A stretch of 64,000 bases of DNA from Luteimonas sp. FCS-9. GTDB taxonomy: Bacteria > Pseudomonadota > Gammaproteobacteria > Xanthomonadales > Xanthomonadaceae. The stretch covers positions 176,758-240,757 of the forward strand of contig NZ_LASZ01000004.1 of the NCBI RefSeq assembly GCF_001014645.1. The letters run 5' to 3'. How positions within the stretch are numbered: the first letter of the stretch is position 1; each line of letters starts with the position of its first letter. The notes under the pieces are model-generated. The model saw nothing but the letters and a program-made list of their open reading frames with translations, did no database searches and had not been told where the DNA came from. This document shows, one piece after another, positions 7,407 to 17,177 of this stretch. The position numbers and the translations under genes were made by a program.

Positions 7407-8810
7407 TCACTCCCAGCACCGGTCGGCGCGGCCCTTGAGCGAGGCCTCGCGCGTGCAGCGCCGCGTCTCGATCCTGCCGTCCTCGCGCTCGACCAGCCGC
7501 TTGCGCCCGCCGTCGTCGTGCAGCTCGAACGCGTCGTACAGCCGGCCGGTCGCGGTGCGCGCCTCGTAGCGCAGCACCGGGCCGTCAACGCGCAACACCT
7601 GGAACAGCTGCGTGTCCTCGGCGATCGGCGCCATCGTCGCCAGCGCCTGCGGCCCCATGCGGTACTGCTTGGCGCCGACCACGCTGACCGTCAGCTGTGG
7701 CGTGTCGCCGTCCGCGTCGAGCGCGCGGCGCCCGTAGGCGTGGTCGTGCCCCTGCAGCACCAGGTCCACGCGGTGCTTGCGCAGCACCGGCGACAGGTGC
7801 TCGCGCAGCGGCGCGTAGTCGCGGTCGAAGCGCAACGCGTACAGCGGCTGGTGGATCTGCACCACGCTCCAGCGGTGCGGGTTGCCGGCCAGCACGCGGT
7901 CCAGCCACTGCGCCTGCGCCGGACCGGCATCGAGATCGAGGATCGAGGTGCCGTCGAGCACGACGAAGCGCACGCCCTGGTAGTCGAACCAGTACGTCGT
8001 CGCCTCGACCCCGGGCGCACCGTTGCGCGGCAGCGCGAACGTCACCGGCCAGTGCGGCGACAGCACCCGGCGCTCCTGCGGCGTGTCCTCGTGCTCTTCG
8101 TGGAACTCGTGGTTGCCGGCGGCAGGTGCGGTCGCGATGTCCTCGGGCAGGCCGCTGGCGGCCTCGAACCACTCGGCCCATTCGTCGTCGTCGGCACCCT
8201 GCCCCGCGCCGCCGCCCGACACCAGGTCGCCGGCGAACAGCGCCAGCTTCGCGTCCGGCGCCCAGCGCCGCGACTCGCGGATGACCCGGGTCACCAGCGA
8301 GGTGTTCTGGTTCTGGGTGTCGCCGAAGTACAGCAGCGTCAGCGGCGCCGCGTCGGCCGTCGCGGTGCGGAAGTGGAACCACGGGCTCCAGGTGCCATGA
8401 CCCTGCACGCGCCACGCGTACAGCGTGTCCGGCGCCAGCCCGTCGACGTCCGCGCGGTGCTGGTGCGCGGTGCCGTTGCGCGTCTCCAGCGCCTGCGTGC
8501 TCGCGACGACGATGCGCGGCCGTCCGCCGCCGATGTCGGGCGTGTCGTCGGCCGGCGCGATCTGCAACTGCGGTGCACGCACGCGCGCATCGGTGCGCCA
8601 GGCCACCGCGAAGCCGGTCGCCGCGTCCTGCGCGGGCGAGGCCGCGATGCGGTCCGGATACGCGGTCGCGGCGTGCCCGCGATCGCCTTCGGGCACGCGG
8701 GTGTTGGGCTCGGCTTGCCGCGGCGCCTGTGCGTGGACGGCGGGTGCGAGCAACACCAGCGCGAGCAGTGCCGCGCGCAGGCACCGGGTCATGTCGAAGC
8801 GCTCTCGCAT
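7407..8810 (-). CDS. Purple-acid-phosphatase-like exported metallophosphoesterase
   Basis: A 467-residue phosphoesterase with a signal peptide (RCLRAALLALVLLAPAVHAQ), a fibronectin-III-like N-terminal domain typical of purple acid phosphatases (about residues 60-165, with PDRIAASPAQDAATGFAVAW), and a calcineurin-like catalytic domain. The metal-ligand set is complete: YFGDTQ, FAGDLVSGGG, GNHEF, QIHQPLY and GHDHAYGRR. The start at 8810 is supported by AGGAGG eight bases upstream. An internal ATG at 8792 also precedes the signal peptide. The phytase-like gene ends two bases before this start, so they are translationally coupled. The expected role is removal of phosphate from monoesters in the periplasm or outside the cell. 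Confidence 0.92.
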   Translation of the reverse strand: MRERFDMTRCLRAALLALVLLAPAVHAQAPRQAEPNTRVPEGDRGHAATAYPDRIAASPAQDAATGFAVAWRTDARVRAPQLQIAPADDTPDIGGGRPRIVVASTQALETRNGTAHQHRADVDGLAPDTLYAWRVQGHGTWSPWFHFRTATADAAPLTLLYFGDTQNQNTSLVTRVIRESRRWAPDAKLALFAGDLVSGGGAGQGADDDEWAEWFEAASGLPEDIATAPAAGNHEFHEEHEDTPQERRVLSPHWPVTFALPRNGAPGVEATTYWFDYQGVRFVVLDGTSILDLDAGPAQAQWLDRVLAGNPHRWSVVQIHQPLYALRFDRDYAPLREHLSPVLRKHRVDLVLQGHDHAYGRRALDADGDTPQLTVSVVGAKQYRMGPQALATMAPIAEDTQLFQVLRVDGPVLRYEARTATGRLYDAFELHDDGGRKRLVEREDGRIETRRCTREASLKGRADRCWE

Positions 8811-8812
8811 GA

Positions 8813-9952
8813 TCAGGGCCTCCTGCAGGCGGGCAGCGACAGCGCCTGCGCGATCGCGCGCCAGTCGAACGCGACCAGCCCCTGGTCGTCGTGCACCGCG
8901 TACAGCGCGCCGTCGGGAAACGCGGTCGACGGCGCGTCGTGCAGCCAGATGCCGTCGGTGTTGGCGACGGTCTTGCCGGCCACCGCGCCGACGTGCTCGA
9001 GCGAGCGCCGGTCGAACAGGTGGAACGCGGTCTGGCCCTTGCCCTGCTCGGTCGTGATCCACCAGCCGCCGCCGTCGGCGCAGGCCTTGAGCATGATGCC
9101 CTCGGCCTGCGCCCGGAACACGTCCCGTCCGACCGTGCGTCCGGCATAGCGGCCGGCCAGGTCGTACACCTTCAGTTCGTTGGCGTAGGTCTCGTCCTCC
9201 TCGGCGATCAGCAGCCGGTCGTTCGCCGGGTCGCCCCAGATCGACTCGACCACGCGCAGCGCGCCGTCGGCCGTGGTGTCGCCGAATGCGCCCAGCGCCT
9301 CGACCGCGAACGTCTCGCCATCGGGGCGCAACGCGTAGCGATGTACGCGCCGGTCGAGCTGGTCGAGCGGCGGCAGTACGTCGTTGCCCTGCGCGTCCTC
9401 GCCGTCGTGGTAGGAATCGGTGACGTAGAGCGTGTAGCCGTCGCCCGCACGGTCGATCCACAGGCCGTACGGCTTGACCAGGTCCTGCGCGGCGAACGCG
9501 AGCACCGGCGCGAAGTCCGGCAGCCGCAGCACCTGCACGCGGTGGTTGTCGCGTTCGACGACGAACGCCAGGTCGTCGATCACCGCGATGCCGTTCGGGC
9601 GCCGGAACTGGCCGGCCCCGGTGCCCGAAGCACCGAACGTGCGCAGCGTCTCGCCCGTCGCCCCGTCGTAGACGACCAGACGGTCGGTGGACTTGGCCGT
9701 CGCGATCACCAGCACCCGACCGTCGGGCGCGGTCCACGCGGCCGGCGAGTCGATGTTGTCCTCGGGCGTGAGCGCACTGACGAACGCTTCCTCGACGACC
9801 GGCAGCGCGCGCTCGGCGGCGGCCGGCACGTCGTCGGCGGTGGCGGCCGCCTGGCCGGACGTGTCGGGCGCGGAGGCCGAACAGGCGGCGATGCACAGCG
9901 CGAGCGATGCGATCGCCAGCGCGCGGGGAGAGACGGTGGAATGCCTTGTCAT
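8813..9952 (-). CDS. Beta-propeller phytase-like lipoprotein
   Basis: A 379-residue lipoprotein (lipobox LCIAAC, Cys at residue 24). The fold is a six-bladed propeller. The segment DNIDSPAAWTAPDGRVLVIA followed by TDRLVVYDGATGE matches the beta-propeller phytase signature (DDPAIW...GLxVYDLDG). The late blade AEGIMLKACADGG, TTEQGKGQTAFHLFDRR, TDGIWLHDAPSTAFPDG and LYAVHDDQGLVAFDWRAIA matches the last two blades of Bacillus-type 3-phytases. A central GQFRRPNGIAV segment is NHL-like. The likely substrate is phytate (inositol hexakisphosphate). It is first in an operon with a phosphatase and a pyrophosphatase and divergent from a TonB-dependent receptor with a PhoB-like box. The phytase assignment is strong by pattern; activity is inferred. 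Confidence 0.82.
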   Translation of the reverse strand: MTRHSTVSPRALAIASLALCIAACSASAPDTSGQAAATADDVPAAAERALPVVEEAFVSALTPEDNIDSPAAWTAPDGRVLVIATAKSTDRLVVYDGATGETLRTFGASGTGAGQFRRPNGIAVIDDLAFVVERDNHRVQVLRLPDFAPVLAFAAQDLVKPYGLWIDRAGDGYTLYVTDSYHDGEDAQGNDVLPPLDQLDRRVHRYALRPDGETFAVEALGAFGDTTADGALRVVESIWGDPANDRLLIAEEDETYANELKVYDLAGRYAGRTVGRDVFRAQAEGIMLKACADGGGWWITTEQGKGQTAFHLFDRRSLEHVGAVAGKTVANTDGIWLHDAPSTAFPDGALYAVHDDQGLVAFDWRAIAQALSLPACRRP

Positions 9953-9990
9953 GGATCACCAGGAAGTCGTGTCATCGGGAAAGCGCGCAA

Positions 9991-10008
9991 CGGTCATGCG
10001 ACGGTCAT
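9991..10008 (+). promoter_or_regulatory. PhoB-box-like direct repeat in the phytase/TonB-receptor leader
   Basis: CGGTCAT-GCGA-CGGTCAT: two identical 7-mers 11 bp apart, matching the Pho box plan CTGTCAT-N4-CTGTCAT at 6 of 7 positions in each half. Another GTGTCAT half lies at 9969-9975, exactly 22 bp upstream, and one at 10057-10063, exactly 55 bp downstream, so all four are on one 11-bp phase. The direction is toward the receptor gene. Confidence 0.7.
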
Positions 10009-10045
10009 GCCGGATCGCGGCGACCGCGCATTGTGTGGACGAACG

Positions 10046-10063
10046 ATGACACCGGCGTGTCAT
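10046..10063. promoter_or_regulatory. Palindrome built from two Pho-type half sites
   Basis: ATGACAC-CGGC-GTGTCAT is a perfect dyad whose arms resemble single TGTCAT half sites facing outward in both directions, midway between the divergent phytase-like and receptor genes. It could let one factor act on both promoters; this is inference. Confidence 0.45.
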
Positions 10064-10221
10064 GCCGCGACACGGCGCACGTCGCCTCGCCATCATGAAT
10101 CCGCAACAAAACCGACCCAGACTTTCCGGACGTTCCCGAGGCGCTCGCGAACACCGGCCCGCGCCGCACGAAAGGGGGTGCGCAGGCCGGCCGATGCGCC
10201 CCCGCCACTTCCGGAGTCCCG

Positions 10222-13038
10222 ATGACATCGACACAGACCGCGATCGCCGTGGCGATCGCCGCCGCGCTGTTCGCAGCCACCACGCCCGCCGCCCACGCGC
10301 AGACCGCCGCCACCGACGGCGTGGCCGCGATGGCCAGCACGCTCGTCGGCCAGGTCCGCGAGGCCTCGCGCGGCATCGCGCTCGAAGGCGCACTCGTCAC
10401 CGTCGGCGGCCGCCAGGCCAGCACCGACGGCGAAGGCCTGTTCCGCGTCGTCGGGCTGCCGGCGGGTCGCCACACGCTGCGCGTGGACTACCTGGGATAC
10501 GGCGCCTACGAGACCGAGGTCACGATCGGCGACGGCCGCGGCACGCGCGTCGACGTCGCGCTGACCAGCAACGCCGGGGCGACCGACTTCGGCGTCGTCG
10601 AGGTCCGCGCCAGCCGCGACGCCCAGGCGCGCGCGCTCAACCAGCAGCGGTCGTCGACCAACTACGTCAACGTCGTCTCGGCCGACCTGCTGGGCCAGTT
10701 CCCCGACAACAACATCGCCGAGTCCACCCAGCGCATCTCCGGCGTATCCATCGAGCGCGACCAGGGCGAAGGCCGCTACGTCACCGTGCGCGGCGCGCCG
10801 AAGGAGTTCACCACCGTCTCGATCGACGGCGTGCAGCTGGCCAACCCCGACGCCGGCAGCCGCGGCGTGGAGCTGGACACCATTCCGTCCGACGTGATCT
10901 CCGCGCTCGAGGTCACCAAGGCGCTGACGCCGGACATGGACGGCGACGCGATCGCCGGCAACATCAACATCCGCACCCAGAGCGCGCTCGACCGCGACGG
11001 GCTGACGCTGCGCGCCTCGCTGGCCGGCGGCGAGTACCAGCTGGGCGACGGCGACAACGAGCGCTACAACGCGACGATCGGCAACCGCTTCGGCGCCGAC
11101 CGCAACATCGGCGTGCTGATCTCCGGCTCGCTCAGCAAGCAGGGCCGCTTCACCGACAACGTCGAAAGCCTGTACGAGCGCGTCAACGACGGCTTCGCGC
11201 CCACCGAGATCCAGATCAAGGACTACGAGGGCACGCGCACCCGCAAGGGACTGACCGGACGCTTCGACTTCCGCATCGATCCCGACAACCTGGTCTACCT
11301 GGTCGCCTCCGACGCCAACTTCGTCGACCGCGAGTTCCGCGACAACCTGACGATCACGCTCGACCAGCACACCGCCGACTCGGGGGAGTCCGGCGGCACC
11401 GCGCGCGCGACCTTCGACAAGGAACTGCGCGAGCGCACCTACGACAAGACGATCCGCACCTACAACCTCGGCGGCGAGCACTACGTCGGCGAGACCTGGA
11501 AGGTCGACTGGCAGGCCTCGCGCAGCGAGGCCACCAAGGTCACCGAGCCGCGGCGACAGTACATCTTCCGCTCCGACGTGCGCCCGCAGCTCGACTACGA
11601 CTACGCCAACCCCGACTTCCCCGTGTGGACGATCCGCGGCCGCGAGGACGCGCCGGCCACCGGCGTGAACCTGCCCGAGGACTGGTACGCGTTCCGCCGC
11701 CTCAACGACCGCTTCGAGTACAGCGAGGAGAACGAGACCGGCCTGCGCCTGGACCTGAGCCGGGCCCAGTCGTTCGTCGGCGAGACCGGCGACCTGCGCT
11801 TCGGCGTGCGCGCCCGGCTGCGCGACAAGCAGTTCGACGACGAGCGCTTCCGCAACGGCGAGGGCGACGACTTCGACGCGCTGGGCATCGCCTACTCGGA
11901 CATGCTCTGCGACAGCCTGTCGAACAACTTCGGCTACTTCCTGACCGGCCGGCGCTTCTGCCGCGACATCTTCGACCGCTACGCCGGACCGCTGCAGGAC
12001 AGCGACGCGTACGAGCGCCTGATCCCCGACTCGCTGACCGGCGACTACCGCGCCGAGGAGGACGTGTATGCGGGCTACGTGCGTCTGGACGCGACCTGGG
12101 ACGCGCTGACGATGATCGCCGGCGTGCGCTACGAGCGCACCGAGACCGAGGGCATGGCGATCGCGTTCGACGAGGACACCGGCGTCGCGACGCCGGTCTC
12201 GGCCAGCCGCCGTTACGGCAACGTCCTGCCCAGCGTGCACCTGCGCTACGAACTGGGCCCCGACAGCATCGTGCGCGCCTCGTACTCGACCGCGCTCAAC
12301 CGCCCGGACTTCATGCACACCGCGCCCTACCGCATCCTCGGCGAGGCCGACGACCGCAACGTCATCGCCATCGACGAGGGCAACCCGCTCGTGCAGGAGG
12401 CCTACGCGCACAATCTCGACCTGTCGTTCGAGCACTACCTGCGCCCGCTGGGCCTGGTGTCGGGCGCGCTGTTCTACAAGCGGATCGAGGACCCGCTGTT
12501 CCTGGCCTCGCACGACGAGGACGCCGGCGGCGGCCAGACGCTGCGCATCACCCGCGCCGAGAACGGCGACCGGGGCCGGATCTACGGCGCGGAACTGACC
12601 TGGCAGCAGACCTTCGACCGGCTGCCCGGCGCGCTCGCCGGCCTGGGCGTCTACACCAACTACACCTACGCCAAGTCCGAGGCGCAGCTGCCGTTCGGCC
12701 TGGGCGAGACCGAGCTGCCGGGCACCTCGCGCGACAACTACAACATCGCGCTGACCTACGAGCGCGCGGGCCTCGACGCGCGCCTGGCCTACAACTACCG
12801 CTCGCGTTTCATCCAGGCGTTCGATATCAGCAATCCCGAACTGAACGTCTACTGGGACGACCGCTCGAGCCTGGACTTCTCGGCGAGCATGAAGCTCGGC
12901 GAGGGCTGGAGCGTGTTCGGCGAGATCAACAACCTGCGCGACACGCGCCAGGTCCGCTTCCAGGGCCAGCGCAACCGCGTGCTGGAGATGGAGGGCTTCG
13001 GCCGGTCGTGGCTGGCGGGCGTGCGCTACCAGTTCTGA
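10222..13038 (+). CDS. TonB-dependent receptor, probable organic-phosphate receptor
   Basis: A 938-residue outer-membrane receptor. A signal peptide ends at AHAQ (about residue 27). A carboxypeptidase-regulatory-like domain follows at about 40-110 ([17 protein letters not shown]), then a plug domain at about 125-250 ([57 protein letters not shown]), then a 22-strand barrel ending GVRYQF with a C-terminal Phe. The plug type is that of the large Xanthomonas-Caulobacter receptors that import oligomeric nutrients. GGAG lies seven bases before the start. Divergence from phytase, phosphatase and pyrophosphatase genes, and the PhoB-like box upstream, suggest it takes up phosphorylated compounds or their complexes. 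The ligand is inferred from context only. Confidence 0.9.
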   Translation: MTSTQTAIAVAIAAALFAATTPAAHAQTAATDGVAAMASTLVGQVREASRGIALEGALVTVGGRQASTDGEGLFRVVGLPAGRHTLRVDYLGYGAYETEVTIGDGRGTRVDVALTSNAGATDFGVVEVRASRDAQARALNQQRSSTNYVNVVSADLLGQFPDNNIAESTQRISGVSIERDQGEGRYVTVRGAPKEFTTVSIDGVQLANPDAGSRGVELDTIPSDVISALEVTKALTPDMDGDAIAGNINIRTQSALDRDGLTLRASLAGGEYQLGDGDNERYNATIGNRFGADRNIGVLISGSLSKQGRFTDNVESLYERVNDGFAPTEIQIKDYEGTRTRKGLTGRFDFRIDPDNLVYLVASDANFVDREFRDNLTITLDQHTADSGESGGTARATFDKELRERTYDKTIRTYNLGGEHYVGETWKVDWQASRSEATKVTEPRRQYIFRSDVRPQLDYDYANPDFPVWTIRGREDAPATGVNLPEDWYAFRRLNDRFEYSEENETGLRLDLSRAQSFVGETGDLRFGVRARLRDKQFDDERFRNGEGDDFDALGIAYSDMLCDSLSNNFGYFLTGRRFCRDIFDRYAGPLQDSDAYERLIPDSLTGDYRAEEDVYAGYVRLDATWDALTMIAGVRYERTETEGMAIAFDEDTGVATPVSASRRYGNVLPSVHLRYELGPDSIVRASYSTALNRPDFMHTAPYRILGEADDRNVIAIDEGNPLVQEAYAHNLDLSFEHYLRPLGLVSGALFYKRIEDPLFLASHDEDAGGGQTLRITRAENGDRGRIYGAELTWQQTFDRLPGALAGLGVYTNYTYAKSEAQLPFGLGETELPGTSRDNYNIALTYERAGLDARLAYNYRSRFIQAFDISNPELNVYWDDRSSLDFSASMKLGEGWSVFGEINNLRDTRQVRFQGQRNRVLEMEGFGRSWLAGVRYQF

Positions 13039-13060
13039 CCGACCGCCGCGTCGTGCGGTG

Positions 13061-13095
13061 GTCCGGGGTCCGGGCGTTGCGTCCGGCCCCCGGAC
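13061..13095 (+). terminator. GC-rich hairpin after the phosphate-locus receptor gene
   Basis: GTCCGGGG (13061-13068) pairs with CCCCGGAC (13088-13095), with further G/C pairing inside, 23 bases after the receptor stop. No T-run follows, so intrinsic termination is uncertain. upp begins 72 bases later. Confidence 0.45.
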
Positions 13096-13166
13096 CGCCG
13101 GCAGGGCGGACCCGACGGCGCGCGTGCCCTATCCTGTCGGCATCGCCCGTTCCGTTCCCGATGCCC

Positions 13167-13799
13167 ATGAAGATCGTCGAAGTCCGCCACCCGCTGGTCC
13201 AGCACAAGCTCGGGCTGATGCGCCGCGCCGACAACAGCACCAAGACCTTCCGCGAGCTGTCGGCCGAGGTCGCCACGCTGCTGACCTACGAAGCCACGTC
13301 GGACCTGGAGACCGAGGACGCGACCGTCGACGGCTGGGCCGGCACGGTGCAGGTGCGGCGCATCAAGGGCCGCAAGATCACCCTGGTACCGATCCTGCGC
13401 GCGGGCATCGGCATGCTGCCCGGCGTGCTCGAGCTCATCCCGGCCGCGAAGGTCAGCGTCGTGGGCATCAAGCGCGACGAAGCCTCGCTGCAGGCGGTGC
13501 CCTACTACGAGAACCTCGTCGGCGACATGGCCGACCGCACTGCGCTGATCCTCGACCCGATGCTCGCCACGGGCGGTACGCTGATCGCCACCGTGGCGAT
13601 GCTCAAGGCCGCCGGCGCCAGCCGCATCAAGGGCCTGTTCCTGGTCGCCGCGCCCGAAGGCCTGCGCGCGCTCGAAGCCGTCCACCCGGACGTCGAGGTC
13701 TACACCGCCTCGATCGACGAACGCCTCGACGCGCGGGGCTACATCCTGCCCGGCCTGGGCGATGCCGGCGACAAGATCTTCGGCACCCGGGTCGACTGA
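13167..13799 (+). CDS. upp: Uracil phosphoribosyltransferase
   Basis: The pyrimidine salvage enzyme that makes UMP from uracil and PRPP in the cytoplasm. The 210-residue product begins [19 protein letters not shown], the standard Upp N-terminus, which is why 13167 was preferred over an in-frame ATG two codons upstream. Other marks are [18 protein letters not shown], the PRPP loop [15 protein letters not shown] and the uracil-binding C-terminus [17 protein letters not shown]. It appears to be a single-gene unit between a receptor gene and a convergent gene. Confidence 0.97.
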   Translation: MKIVEVRHPLVQHKLGLMRRADNSTKTFRELSAEVATLLTYEATSDLETEDATVDGWAGTVQVRRIKGRKITLVPILRAGIGMLPGVLELIPAAKVSVVGIKRDEASLQAVPYYENLVGDMADRTALILDPMLATGGTLIATVAMLKAAGASRIKGLFLVAAPEGLRALEAVHPDVEVYTASIDERLDARGYILPGLGDAGDKIFGTRVD

Positions 13800-13823
13800 G
13801 CGGCGCGCCGTCCGCCGGCGATT

Positions 13824-14753
13824 TCAGGCCTCGTCCGGCCAGCGCCGGACGATGTCGGGCGACGCTCCCACGCGCCGGCACGCGCGCGCGGCGATGCCGT
13901 CGGGCAGCGCCATGCGGAACAATGGCGCCATGCCGCGCAGCACGCGTGCGCAGGCGCGGTGGCGGACGCGCTGCAGCGGCGTGATCTCCAGCAGCGCCTC
14001 GGCCCAGGACGGCAACAGCGCCGCGCCCGCACCGATGAACACCTCGCGCGACAGCGCCGCGCCCGGCACCGGCAGGCGGATGCCGCGCAGCACCGCCAGC
14101 ACCTCGCGCGAGCGCGCGTCGAAGCGCAGTTCCGGGCGCACCTGCGCGAAATAGTCCGCGATCGCCGCGCGGTCGGCCGGCACGTCGCGCGCGCCCAGCG
14201 CCTCGGCCACGCGGCGCGACTCGTCGTAGTAGCGGTCGTCGATCCCATGCGGCGTGCGCAGCCCGGCGTAGGCATGGAATCCCTGCAGAAACGCGTAGGC
14301 CTCGGTGACGTGCACCCAGGTCAGCAACTCCGGATCGTCGGCCGCGTAGGGCACGCCGTCGGCCGTGGTGCCGCGCACCTGGCCATGGATCGCGGCGACC
14401 CGGGCGATCAGCCGCTGCGCGTGCGCGGTGCCGGCGTAGGTCGTGCCCGCGACGAAGGCCGTCGTGCGCCGCAGCCGTCCGACCAGGTCGGTGCGGAAGT
14501 CGGAGTGGTCCCACACGCCTGCCAACGCGCGCGGGTGCAGCGCCTGCAGCAGCAGTGCGCACAGGCCGCCGGCGAGCATGCCGGGGAAATCGCCATGGAT
14601 CCGCCAGGTGACGCTGTCCGGTCCGAACAGGCCCGGATCACCCGCCGGCGCGTCGTAGTCGATCCCGCTCTGCCCGCGCGGAAACACGCCCAGCACCCAG
14701 CTGCGGAGCGCGGCGGTCAGCGGGGTGGCGAGCCCGGGGCGAGGAGCATCCAT
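13824..14753 (-). CDS. DUF2236 / MpaB-like oxygenase family protein
   Basis: A 309-residue protein of the DUF2236 family, to which the latex-clearing protein and mycophenolic-acid MpaB enzymes belong; these are b-type heme proteins. Family marks include WRIHGDFPGMLAGG, LLLQALHPRALAGVWDHSDF, FVAGTTYAG and LLTWVHVTEAYAF with the candidate heme-ligand His. The start at 14753 (MDAPRPGLATPL) was chosen because the open frame upstream is not family-like. No signal peptide is seen. The substrate is unknown. It converges on upp and is divergent from a siderophore-type receptor gene. Confidence 0.85.
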   Translation of the reverse strand: MDAPRPGLATPLTAALRSWVLGVFPRGQSGIDYDAPAGDPGLFGPDSVTWRIHGDFPGMLAGGLCALLLQALHPRALAGVWDHSDFRTDLVGRLRRTTAFVAGTTYAGTAHAQRLIARVAAIHGQVRGTTADGVPYAADDPELLTWVHVTEAYAFLQGFHAYAGLRTPHGIDDRYYDESRRVAEALGARDVPADRAAIADYFAQVRPELRFDARSREVLAVLRGIRLPVPGAALSREVFIGAGAALLPSWAEALLEITPLQRVRHRACARVLRGMAPLFRMALPDGIAARACRRVGASPDIVRRWPDEA

Positions 14754-14932
14754 GGCGCAGATGCTAGCCGGCCGCCGTCGACGCGCGTGTCGATGCCCGG
14801 GCGCGACGCCGCGTGCGACAATGTCTTCACGTCGCCGACGCGTCCACGCCCGTCCGCGCCGCTCCGTCAGCCAGGGGCCACCGGCCCTCAGCCAGCCGTG
14901 CCGCCTCCCCTTGCCGACAGGACTGCTTCGCC

Positions 14933-17155
14933 ATGCCCGCTCTTCCGTCTTCCGTCCCGGCCGCGTCGCTGCGCGCACGCCGCGCCCCGCTCGCGCTCGC
15001 GTTGCTGGCCTGCATCGCCGCCGCGCCCGCGCTCGCCCAGGACGCCGCCACCGACGCCACCGACGCCACCGAGGCTCGGACCCGCACGCTCGACACCGTG
15101 CTGGTGACCGCCGACGGGTCGCAGGTCGAGCTGCCGCCCGCCTACGCCGGCGGCCAGGTCGCCACCGGCGGGCGCGTCGGCCTGTTCGGCAACCTCGACC
15201 TCATGAACACGCCGTTCAACAGTCTCAACTTCACCGCCGACCTGATGCGCGACCAGCAGGCGCGCAGCGTCGCCGACGTCGTGCAGAACGATCCGGCGGT
15301 GCGGGTGGCGCGCGGCTTCGGCAACTTCCAGGAGCTGTACGTGGTGCGCGGCCTGCCCGTGTATTCCGACGACATGAGCTACAACGGCCTGTACGGGCTC
15401 CTGCCGCGGCAGTACGTCGCCGCCGAGTTCCTGGAGCGCGTCGAAGTGTTCCGCGGCGCCAACAGCTTCATCAACGGCGCCGCGCCCGGCGGCAGCGGCA
15501 TCGGCGGTGCGTTCAACCTGGTGCCCAAGCGCGCCGGCGACGACGACCTGACCCGGCTGACGCTGGGCTACGAGAGCGGCGGCCAGGGCTACGCCGCGGC
15601 CGACGTCTCGCGCCGCTTCGGCGCCGACCGCGCCTGGGGCGTGCGCGCCAATGCCGTACGCCGCGACGGCGACACCGTGCTCGACGAATCGCGCGAGCTC
15701 GGCGTGCTGGCGCTTGGCGTCGACTACCGCGGCGAGCGCGCGCGGTTCTCGGCCGACCTGGGCTGGCAGGACCACCGCATCGACGCGCCGCGCCCCAGCG
15801 TCACGCCCAACGGCGGGATCCCGACGGCGCCCGACGCCGACGTGAACTTCGCCCAGCCGTGGACCTTCACCGGCGAGGAGGACCTGTTCGGCGTGGTCCG
15901 CGGCGAATACGACGTCAGCGACACCACGACGGCCTGGGCCGCGGTCGGCATCCGTGACAGCCGCGAGCACAACGTGCTGGCCAACCCGCGGGTCGACACC
16001 GCCGGCAACCTGGCTGCGTCGCGCTTCGACAACGTGCGCGAGGACCTGCTGCGCACCGGCGAGGTCGGCCTGCGCACCGAGTTCCGCACCGGCGCCGTCG
16101 GCCACCGCGTCAGCGTCAGCGGTTCGTTCTTCGACCTCGACTCGCAGAACGCCTTCGCCAGCGGCGTCCGCCTCCCGGTGGGCTCGCTGTACGCGCCGGT
16201 CGCGACCCCGCTGCCCGCCACCAACCCCGCGGTCGGCGACATGGCCGATCCGCTGACCACCAGCCGCACTCAGACCGCGAGCCTCGCGATCGCCGACACG
16301 CTGCGCCTGGCCGACGACCGCGTGCTGCTGACGCTGGGCGCGCGCCGACAGACCTTGCGCCAGTCGAGCTACGACTACAGCACCGGCGCCGCGCTCGACC
16401 GCTACGACGACAGCGTGGTCACGCCGGTCGCCGCGGCGGTCTTCAAGCTCGGCCGGCAGGTCTCGCTGTACGCCAACTACGCCGAGGCCCTGCTGCCCGG
16501 CCAGACCGTCGACCAGACCAGCGCCGACGGCACCCCGATCGTCAACGCCGGCGAAATCCTCGACCCGTTCCGTTCCAAGCAGTACGAGGTCGGCGCCAAG
16601 TACGACGCCGGCGGCTGGGGCGCGAGCGCCGCGGTGTTCCGCATCGCCAAGCCGAACGCGATCGAACAGGACTACCGGGTCAGCGCCGACGGCGAGCAGC
16701 GCAACCAGGGCCTGGAGCTGAGCGTCTACGGCCAGCCGGCCGACGGCCTGCGCGTGCTCGGCGGTCTGACCCTGCTCGACGCCACGCTCCGCCGCACCCA
16801 GGGCGGCGTCAACGAGGGCAACGACGTGATCGGCGTGCCGGACGTGCAGGCCAACGCCGGCATCGACTGGGACGTGCCCGGGGTGGACGGGCTCACGCTC
16901 GATGCGCGCGCGGTGCACACCGGCCGCCAGGCGGCGCGCCTGGACAATGCGCTGGAACTGCCGTCGTGGACGCGGTTCGACCTGGGTACGCGCTATGCGT
17001 TCGAGGCCAGCGGCCGCGACTGGACGCTGCGCGCGCGGGTCGACAACGTGTTCGACCGCGCCTACTGGGCCTCGACCGGCGGCACGTCCGGCGCGAACTA
17101 CCTGGTGCTGGCCGCCCCGCGCACGTTCACGCTGTCGGTCTCGCTGGCGCTGTAG
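14933..17155 (+). CDS. TonB-dependent siderophore-type receptor
   Basis: A 740-residue outer-membrane receptor. The signal peptide is ALALLACIAAAPALAQ, cleaved near residue 36. The plug domain (about 80-200) includes NFTADLMRDQQARSVADVVQ and RGFGNFQELYVVRGLPVYSD, then FLERVEVFRGANSFINGAAP and GSGIGGAFNLVPKRA, the arrangement of ferric-siderophore receptors of the FhuA/FcuA type. The barrel ends LSVSLAL. AGGA lies about ten bases before the ATG. I see no convincing Fur box directly upstream, but the gene faces a YncE-like gene that has one, across the REP array. The siderophore is unknown. Confidence 0.9.
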   Translation: MPALPSSVPAASLRARRAPLALALLACIAAAPALAQDAATDATDATEARTRTLDTVLVTADGSQVELPPAYAGGQVATGGRVGLFGNLDLMNTPFNSLNFTADLMRDQQARSVADVVQNDPAVRVARGFGNFQELYVVRGLPVYSDDMSYNGLYGLLPRQYVAAEFLERVEVFRGANSFINGAAPGGSGIGGAFNLVPKRAGDDDLTRLTLGYESGGQGYAAADVSRRFGADRAWGVRANAVRRDGDTVLDESRELGVLALGVDYRGERARFSADLGWQDHRIDAPRPSVTPNGGIPTAPDADVNFAQPWTFTGEEDLFGVVRGEYDVSDTTTAWAAVGIRDSREHNVLANPRVDTAGNLAASRFDNVREDLLRTGEVGLRTEFRTGAVGHRVSVSGSFFDLDSQNAFASGVRLPVGSLYAPVATPLPATNPAVGDMADPLTTSRTQTASLAIADTLRLADDRVLLTLGARRQTLRQSSYDYSTGAALDRYDDSVVTPVAAAVFKLGRQVSLYANYAEALLPGQTVDQTSADGTPIVNAGEILDPFRSKQYEVGAKYDAGGWGASAAVFRIAKPNAIEQDYRVSADGEQRNQGLELSVYGQPADGLRVLGGLTLLDATLRRTQGGVNEGNDVIGVPDVQANAGIDWDVPGVDGLTLDARAVHTGRQAARLDNALELPSWTRFDLGTRYAFEASGRDWTLRARVDNVFDRAYWASTGGTSGANYLVLAAPRTFTLSVSLAL

Positions 17156-17177
17156 CGCGGCCCGTTCGCCGCCTTTC

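Noticed and set aside
8813..9959. A fused phosphatase reading frame extending upstream from 8810 to 9959
   Set aside because: The upstream part is the out-of-frame shadow of the phytase-like gene. The Met at 8810 has AGGAGG at proper spacing.
14754..14932. Fur box directly upstream of the siderophore-type receptor
   Set aside because: The leader is uniformly GC-rich without a GATAAT-like dyad; only the YncE-like gene shows one.
14888..16918. Long minus-strand open frame opposite the siderophore-type receptor
   Set aside because: It mirrors the codon periodicity of the real gene, has no family motif and no ribosome site. The same applies to antisense frames at 4616-6025, 19633-22404, 21509-24595 and 37467-40535.
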